The notes beneath the pieces were generated by a model. It saw only the letters and a program-made list of their open reading frames with translations. It had not been told where the DNA came from and made no database searches. The position numbers and the translations under genes were made by a program. This document shows positions 38,001-47,700 of a DNA stretch of 64,000 bases, piece after piece (positions within the stretch are counted from its first letter, which is position 1; each line of letters begins with the position of its first letter). This DNA is from Siphonodentalium dalli (Eukaryota > Mollusca > Scaphopoda > Gadilida > Siphonodentaliidae). The stretch covers positions 193,471,948 through 193,535,947 of the forward strand of contig CP136064.1 in the NCBI GenBank assembly GCA_032622095.1, given 5' to 3'.

Positions 38001-41000
38001 AAAAATATGGTGGTATGCACAATATAGGTCGATACATACATGAACTATCCGTATATCCTCTGTAAACAAAATTTAAACTTACCAACGTCATAGCAATGTT
38101 CCTGTTGTTTTAATATTTATATCCCCACTTATTTGAAGAAAATTGGAGTACCCGGAGTGTATTGGATTTACTTCGTCCGTCCGCCTGTCCGTCAGTTCGT
38201 CGGGCATATATATATATATATATATCCGATCGCTCCAACAGACGTCCAAAGACTTTGTGCGCGTTTTGCGTTCTTGAGTTATCCATTGTTTAATTGGATA
38301 TAGTGGTTTTGTATCCGGCTGTGAAGATATCCGAACCATGGTTGATCTTATATTTGTAATTTATGTTCTAGAGTTATTTTTATTTATATATGTATATCTG
38401 GAAATCATAGGGGTTTTCTGTCCGTCTGTCCGAGTATCCCCGCCATGGGTTATTGGATCTGAATGAAATTCGGTGTGGAGGTTCACAGTAAGGGGATTTC
38501 AATAATGGGCTCAATGATGTTTGGTTTTACGTTTTTCCACTCTAGACTAAGAGTTATCCTTCTTTGTTTTAAATAATGATTTGTGTTTGCCCACCCGAGT
38601 ATATGATACCAATGAAATTTGGTAAGGATGTTCACTGACATATTGGATTTCATTGAAGTGTTGGTTCCGTCCTGTCAGGTTTCAATTTGCCACCGTGGGA
38701 TATGCCAACAACCTGCGGTGCAGACAAGTCAATATCATAAGAGTTATCCTTCTTTCTTAATCTGGAAATAATGATTTCTCTTTGTCCACCTCCTGAGTAT
38801 CTCAGCCATGGGTTAAAGGATATCAATGAAATATGGTAAAGATGTTCACTGGAATATTAGATTTCATTAAAAAAAAAACCTTTTGTTTATTGGAATAAAC
38901 AGACATCAATGAAGGAATGTAAATATAAACAGAGGTACACACATTATTATATATCAAGTGACATTCTTCCAATTCGCTCACATCTCACTTACTTCATTTA
39001 CAGGTATTTCGTACACCATATGCACTCCCAGTGACTGACATGTAAATTGGGATAAATGGAATATATGTTCATTTTTATATAGTAATTAAGATATTAAGAT
39101 TTTAAATCCTTGAACTTTGTTCTTGTGTACGGCGTATCGGTATATATATACGACATCTAATTAGGGTACGTTCATACGCTGGCAATATTGCACTGAAAAC
39201 TGCAAAAATGCCAGCTGCAAAATTGCCAAAACGGATTAATTTCTGCCCGCTGTCAACAAATCACCGTTAGTAGTTATCAATGAACGACAGCCGCGTCACC
39301 TAGACAGGAGGTGGTGGGTCCGCACTTCTCAACGAAGATAACCGACGAATTAAAATCTTCCCGGGTATCATCCCAAACTCCAAACTTGTCATTCCAATAA
39401 TTTTAGTCACAAACTCGTTGGTCTTCATGCTAAGTAAAACAATAAGTTAAGAAAAACGGGGGGGGGGGGGGGACGTGGTGCTGATGTTAAACAAAACAAA
39501 GAAATCAAATAAATAGTAACACAAGTTAATCAAAAGCACACAATATATTGTTATTCAAATGGCATGAATAATTATATAGGCCCATATATGCTTTATAAAT
39601 GCCAATGCCAAAGACTAACATCCCATTATCCCTACTGTTAGACCCCCCCCCCCCCACCACGACACATGTAGTCACATTTAAACCACTACAATTACATCGA
39701 TATCGCATTCTGTGTAAATGGTGTTGGCACGTATTCGAACCCCAGCTTGATCTGAATTGAGTGATATCTCAATGTGCCATTCTGATCGATACATGACAAT
39801 TTCGATAACAATTGAGAAGCTGTACACGCTCACTGAAGTAAGCACATTTGAAGCAATGCATGGATACTCATAGTGAGTCCTGCCACCACCTCCTCTATAG
39901 CTCCCACATTTATGACTCGGGAAGCATCACTTTTGGTACTCTTTGTATCACGCCATATCCTCATATAACGGAGATCCGTACACATGTATAATTAAGTGTG
40001 TATGAGAATCACAGAGAACACACCCCGATCCCATTCGATCGTATCAAGGAGGGTACAGACACAATAAATTATTGTTAGTGGCCTTGTTGGCCACCGACAG
40101 AGAGGTATACGCCGTTATCATATATCACCGTTGATTGTTGACGACCAGCCACGACCCAACACGAGCTAGTCGGTAGCTGGCAAAAATTCCAGCTGACAAA
40201 ACAAAACAAAACAAAACAACCTTTGCTGCTGGCATTTTTGCAGTTTGCAGTGCAATATTGCCAGCGTATGAACGTACCCCAACCATAGACGACCTTGTGA
40301 TATTTGGGGGGGGGGGGGAGGGTATCGTATTTCCGGGTATAATAATTAAGTGAGTTTTCGAACTGGTGAAGAGATAATATCCAGGACACCCAAGTTGATT
40401 GGTGTTGACTCGTGGGTAAACAGTTAACTTATACATGTAAGCCTTTTCTAAAAGGAACCAGTTTTTCGAAAATTCTTCTTGTTTCGATTGGCATCGTGCG
40501 GTATACTTCTCACATTGGTATCTATAATTCAACTCTCTGATGAAAACATGAAAAGTCAAGATCATTTCGTGTCAGTCAATTCCTGACATAGTAAAAATGG
40601 GAACCTTTGTCCATTTTTTTTTGGTGCGAGAAGCTGAAAGCAGTCGAATGATTTTCTCAATATAAAGTGTATAAAGTCTGTAGGTTAGTATTTCCTGTCT
40701 TCGTCGATATGTCTTATCCTTGAAATTACGTAGACATAATTTGGAGGCTCAAATGAGACAAGTCCGTTTGATATTATAGCCGTCCATAAGCAACGGAATG
40801 ATAAACGCCCTTCGTCGTAGCTAATTATGTCAAGATGTTGGCGACCGATTAATATTCAAAACTGTCTCTTCCGGACGTCGATATCTGATCATTAAAACTT
40901 GCCGTCAATAGACTGATATAAGTTCAATCTATCGGCCTCATTTTATGTTTATGAAAAACGTAAAAACATTTAAGTTTTATTGTGCCAGTACTCATCGGCC

Positions 41001-43884
41001 ATCTATTCTATATAATTAGCTATATTTCCATTATTTATAATATTATAGTTGACATTACTAGAATTAACGTTCTACACAATAATAATCGATGACAATTATC
41101 GCTGCTTTCAACTACTTTGACGTTTTTCCATTCTAAATTAAATATCAGTTCCTCACGGCGGGAAATTTAAAAGACATCTTTTCTGAACTGTAGCTACTGT
41201 TGGATGTCAAAGGGAGTGTCGCTTTGGAAGATGACTGTGCATGTGCCATATTATATCAGCGACATATTTTCCAATAAAATAAACAATTGCAAGTGTTCTC
41301 GCTTTAAATCAATGTAATTTGGTTATGGAAGTTTTATTGTTCTTCCCAAAATAAAACGCATTGAAAAAATAGTGCAAATGAATCGTCCTTAAAGCGGGAA
41401 TGCCAAAATAGTCATAATGTGCACTATTTATGTATAATCACACACCCTCAACATTCTCACATTTAGCTCCCGTTGGAATCAGTACATTTCGCCATATCGT
41501 TAACGTGAACGTTTCCGATGTTCATAAACCAATAACTGAAGTCGACACTTGAGTTATTGGCTGCGGACACACGTATCACAGTAGCGATGGCATAGTAGGT
41601 GTGACAATTTATTACGGTGGAGTTTGGTGACAATTGGTCGTCATAATTAATATGACATAGCAAGCCATGTCGCCCGCTGCAAATTCGCACAATGAGTCTA
41701 CCAAGCTCTACCAGCGACGGTCGATCACTCAATTAAGGAGCTATATACCTGAATGTCTTGTCGCTGTTGATCTTTACTCAACACGCAGTGTTATATTTTG
41801 CATGCTAACACACAAGTCCACTTGATAACTTAATGAATAACCCATTTCTGTCAACGGTCATGATTGTTCTTACAAAGAAAGAAAAAATCGTCCGTGTAAT
41901 TTTTCAGCAAATGTAAGTGAGTCAAATTTCACGCGTAGAACTAAACGTCGCAAAATAAAAATCGCAATTGGGGAACTATCTTAATACTCATGAAATTAAT
42001 ATAAGTAGATAAACATGAATTGAGATCATATAAAAAAAACGTCCCACATGCATGGTATGTGAGTGAATGAGGAATTGCCACCAGGCCACGGTCAAACACA
42101 ATTCTGGACGATCGATCGTGCAGTTATATATATCGTAGCGAATACAATTTAGCAAAACGTAATGAGTAAAGATCAACCTTGGTGAAACGCAATGGATTAA
42201 TTGGTCCAGTCGACTCATTGTGCGGAAACTCTGCGGACAACATGGCTGGCTATGCCATCGCTACTGTGATACGTGTGTCCGCAGCCATTGGCTAGTGCAC
42301 GAAACGCCTACTTCACTTCAAGTTGATCGTGTGCACCCGCTCGCTGTGCGTTGTTTTTGGGAGACTCTGTTGGAATTTGAACAATATTTTACTTACTATT
42401 GTTTACTACAATTGTTTTGGTAGTTTTGAAAAGTTGTTCAAATGATTAATGTTCTATTAAAATTCACTGGTATATGATTACAAGAAATGACTCGCAGATC
42501 GATTAGGGTCATTGGATTTGACCGGCATTCAGGATTCGCACACTTTGTTTAATTACTCTGCCGGTCAAATTCCAATGACCACAATCGATCTGCAAGTCAG
42601 TTCTTAAATATACACCATTGGTCCAGGAAATATTGTATTCTGTATTTCAGGAGCATAAGAAATGACATTCTGAAGCTGAATCTCCCGAAGGAGCCGGTGT
42701 TGGATCCGAACACAGTCTGCAAAACATACCCAGAGCTATCGTCGAGGCAGTATGACTTGTGTAGTCAATACCCCGATGTGACAGCATCTGCAATTCAAGG
42801 TGTTCAGATCGCTATTTTCGAGTGTCAGTATCAACTACAGAGCCATCGCTGGAACTGTTCCAGTCTGGAACAGAAGAACAAGAATCCACATTCTAATGCA
42901 TTTCTATCTAGAGGTAAGAGGAATAACTCTATCTAAAATATTTCAAGTGAACTGATATGCTGTCCTGCTTTCATTCTGCCATTTTAGTGGGTCCTGATGC
43001 TTTGAAGTTGCTCAATTAAGATACAATCTTCAATCTTTAAATGCTGTCACGCTACACTGATAATAGTAATGGACAAGTATATGCATATATTAAACTCATA
43101 CGTTTTTATTTGCTGCGAAATGACAAATATATATATATAATATATGTGTATGTCCGATTAATGGAGGCGCGGTATCAGTATGACAGAAAGGATAAGGTTA
43201 CTACGAATTGGGCGCTGATTCGATTGGGACGAGAAGGACAAGTCTAATGCGCGAAATTCGGTAACAATTGTGTAAATTTCCACGTCACGGAAGTAAAAGC
43301 GCATTCTATTAACAAAATTACGGGATTGGCCCATTTAAAGTGATGTGAAACACTCAGGTATGATGATCAAATAGAACTGGAGAATAATATTGTTCAGAGT
43401 AGTTATTTTTTACAAATATTACATCTAAATTGACAACACACAACGTCATCTCATATATATTTTGAAGACCTCTGTCTGTATGTATGTTTGTTTGTTTGTC
43501 TGTCTGTCTGTCATTTATACAAATCTACGATTCTCGACCGATCGGGACGAAACTTGGTACGTGTGTGTAGTTTGACCAGGCGGTGAACGTTGTCGTATTG
43601 GCGAGCCCGTGCGGCGCCCGCTTCGCGCATGCGCAGACGAGATCTCGGAAACGGGTGGAGCTATCGACTTGAAATTTGCTATGTGAATGTATCTTGCCCC
43701 GGATACGAATTTTATCGGGTCGCCGAGCCCGTGCGACACCAGCTTCGCGCATGCGCAGACGAGATCTCGGAAACGGGTAGAGCTATCGACTTGAAATTTT
43801 GTTTTTGAATAGCCCGGACAACGTCGGGCTCATCGGCTAGTCTATTATATATTTTGGAAGATCTGTCTGTGTGTGTGTGGTGTG

Positions 43885-43951
<67 letters not shown>

Positions 43952-44682
43952 CGCGATGAACTCGAAAACGGCCGACCCGATTTCGATGAAACTTCGTATG
44001 TGAGGATACTATCGGCCGGGAAGTGGCATAGGCATATTAATTTTCAGATCCGAGGTCAACTTTTCACGTGCCGAGGTCAAATCTGTTTTTACGCTGTGTT
44101 ACGGGACTTTCATTTGAGTTCGGTGCTTACAAATCGATTCGAAACAGCGCGAATACTAAAATGCCAGTCATAATAATTACACTGTGAGAATCTTTCGTGT
44201 TTCCAACGATATATAATGCGTATGTATCCATTTTAGTTATCTGCCTCAATTATCAAGAAGAAGTGGTACTATCTTCCATCAGGATAAAAACAATGCGTAA
44301 CTTCTATGACGTCGTTAGAGTTCATAACGTTAGATCACGTTAACGCTTAACCGGCAGATGCATTTGACTGTTTCAGACGTCTTGGCGATATCTCGGGCAC
44401 CGATGGTAATTTATCTTTACGTTGAAACTTGATAATTAATGAGCGTGTGTATATGAGGCGCGTTTATATACTTGAGTGGAAATCAAATCGGGTTAAAAGG
44501 TCAAATCGGGTAAAACCGGATGGATTTCGACGGGTACTTTTGTCGGGTACTTTTGTTCGGGCAGTGTTTTGGACCGGTCAAATCGTGACCCCACTTGACC
44601 TTGGCCTTCAAAATAGACAATTCAAGGTCAAACCCCGGACGAAGTCGGGTCACCTTCTAGTCTATTATATATTTTTGGAAGA

Positions 44683-44725
<43 letters not shown>

Positions 44726-47700
44726 TGTGTCTGTGTGTGTGTTCGCGATGAACTCGAAAACGGCCGACTCGATTTCGATGAAACTTCGTATGTGAGGGTA
44801 CTATCGGTCGGGAAGTGGCATAGGCATATTATTTTTCAGTTCCGAGGTCAACTTTTCACGTGCCGAGGTCAAATCTGTTTTTACGCTGTGTTACGGGACT
44901 TTCATTTGAGTTCGGTGCTTACAAATCGATTCGAAACAGCGCGAATAATAAAATGCCAGTCATAATAATTACACTGTGAGAATCTTTCGTGTTTCATCTT
45001 TCCAACGATATATAATGCGTATGTATCCGTTTTAGTTATCTGCCTCAATTATCAAGAAGAAGTGGTACTATGTTCCACCAGGATAAAAACAATGCGTAAC
45101 TTCTATGACGTCGTTAGATGTCATAACGTTAGATCACGTTAACGCTTAACCGGCCGATGCATTTGACTGTTTCAGACGTCTTGGTGATATATCGGGTACC
45201 GATGGTAATTTATCTTTACGTTGAAACTTGATAATTAATGAGCGTGTGTATATGAGGCGCGTTTATATACTTGAGTGGAAATCAAATCGGGTTAAACTGG
45301 CGGATTTTTACGGACGAAATTTTATGCATAGGGTATCTCGGTATCCGCTGGGCCGATTTCCCGGTATCCGCTGGGCCGATTTCCACCATTTTTGGGGTGT
45401 TGGTGTTTGACCCCACCTGACCTTGACCTTCAAAATGGTCAATTCAAGGTCAAAGCCCGGACGAAGTCGGGTCACCTCCTAGTCTATTATATATTTTGGA
45501 AGATCTGTGTGTGTGTCTGTGTGTGTGTGTGATCGCGATGAACTCGAAAACGGCCGACCCGATTTCGATGAAACTTCGTATGTGAGGGTACTGTCGGTCG
45601 GGAAGTGGCATAGGCATATTAATTTTCAGATCCGAGGTCAATTTTTCACTTGCCGAGGTCAAATCTGTTTTTACGCTGTGTTACGGGACTTTCATTTGAT
45701 TTCGGTGCTTACAAATCGATTCGAAACAGCGCGAATAATAAAATGCCAGTCATAATAATGACACTGTGAGAATCTTTCGTGTTTCCTCTTTCCAACGATA
45801 TATAATGCGTATGTATCCGTTTTAGTTATCTGCCTCAATTATCAAGAAGAAGTGGTACTATCTTCCATCAGGATAAAAACAATGCGTAACTTCTATGGCG
45901 TCGTTAGAGGTCATAACGTTAGATCACGTTAACGCTTAACCGGCCGATGCATTTGACTGTTTCAGACGTCTTGGCGATATCTCGGGCACCGATGGTAATT
46001 TATCTTTACGTTGAAACTTGATAATTAATGAGCGTGTGTATATGAGGCGTATTACTTGAGTGGAAATCAAATCGGGTTAAACTGGCGGATTTTTACGGAC
46101 GAAATTTTATGCATAGGGTATCTCGGTATCCGCTGGGCCGATTTCCCGGTATCCGCTGGGCCGATTTCCACCATTTTTGGGGTGTTGGTGTTTGACCCCA
46201 CCTGACCTTGACCTTCAAAATGGTCAATTCAAGGTCAAAGCCCGGACGAAGTCGGGTCACCTTCTACAAGGTCAAATCGGGTAAAACCGGATGTATTTTG
46301 ACGGGTACTTTTGTCGGGTACTTTTGTTCGGGCAGTGTTTTGGACGGTTCAAATCGTGACCCCACTTGACCTTGGCCTTCAAAATAGACAATTCAAGGTC
46401 AAAGCCCGGACGAAGTCGGGTCACCTTCTAGTTCTTATATATTAATTAAATGCAGTGACTGTCGATGGCGAAATCGTTTTTGTTAGTTTATCGCCGATAG
46501 AAGCGTCCCGATTCGAGTAGTAAATATTTACAATTTAGCGTAGTTCAGACAATGTTTTCTATGGAGTGGTACGGTCGATTTGCTTGAGATTTTCGGTGAT
46601 GTTAGTAGAATGCTACATTCCTCCAGTTGACATAGCACCTGAATACTAACTTACCAATTTCTCGCACCCGAATAAGTACATAATATGTTTTTAAAGTTGA
46701 TATAAATTCTTAGTGATTGAATTGGTGTATAGGGGCATGGTTTAAAGACATATTATGTACTTGTTCGGTGTGTCACCGTGTGTGTGAAACTGATAAGTTA
46801 GTATTCAGGTGCTATGCCAACTGGAGGAATGTAGCAATCCACTAACATCACCGAAAATCTAAAGCAAATCGACCGTACCAAATTAACGAAGCGCTGTTAA
46901 ATTTTGAATGCAAACAAAATGGCCGCCTATTCATAGATACATGGACGAGTATCTTATTTTGTTGGAATTTCGTCTTCCAGGTTACAGAGAAACAGCGTTC
47001 GCTTATTCGTTGTCGGCGGCCGGGGTTACTCACCAAGTATCTAAAGCGTGTAGCTTAGGAAAGTTGCGTTCTTGTGGTTGTGATATGAAACAATTTGGAG
47101 AGACGACGGCTGAATGGGAATGGGGAGGATGTTCGCACAACATTGACTTTGGTGCGAAATTCGCCAAGAAATTCCTGGATTCGAGAGAGAAATCACGTGA
47201 CCTTAAGAGTCGGATTAATATGCACAATAACAGAGCGGGACGCCTGGTAAGGCTTGTTTATATATTCTGACGAATCATGCAATAAATACTGGGGGAATAC
47301 AATATTCATAATGAATAACCTAACTGACATGGCCCTTTTAACCCTTTACCCAACAGAACGGCCCTGTGCCAATGCATTCTCTTATATATGCGAGTCGACC
47401 ATAGGTCGCCTCGCATATATAAGAGAATGCATTGGCTTAACACATTAAAAATTATAAAATTGTTAAAGAATGTAAGAAAAAATGGTAAAAAGTGTTAAAA
47501 AGATTTTTTTTAGGCCAATGCATTCTCTTATATATGCGAGGCGACCTATGGTCGACTCGCATATATAAGAGAATGCATTGGCACAGGGCATAACTGTAAC
47601 CATCACAATGTGGTCAAGGAGCCGGTTCCAATGATATCCATATTTGTATGGTTCTATTGAGACAGACCGAAGATATTTTAGGCTGTTGAAGCTTTATTTG

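Noticed and set aside
44429-44965. 178-codon + strand frame with VCVCVC runs
   Set aside because: It spans the boundary of two Helitron copies and a (GT)n run; the same residues recur in each copy as a by-product.
46908-46980. Upstream continuation of the Wnt10 exon 3 frame from an ATG
   Set aside because: Phase 1 joining with exon 2 at 42913 and the Wnt motif start require the acceptor at 46980; the extra residues have no Wnt counterpart.
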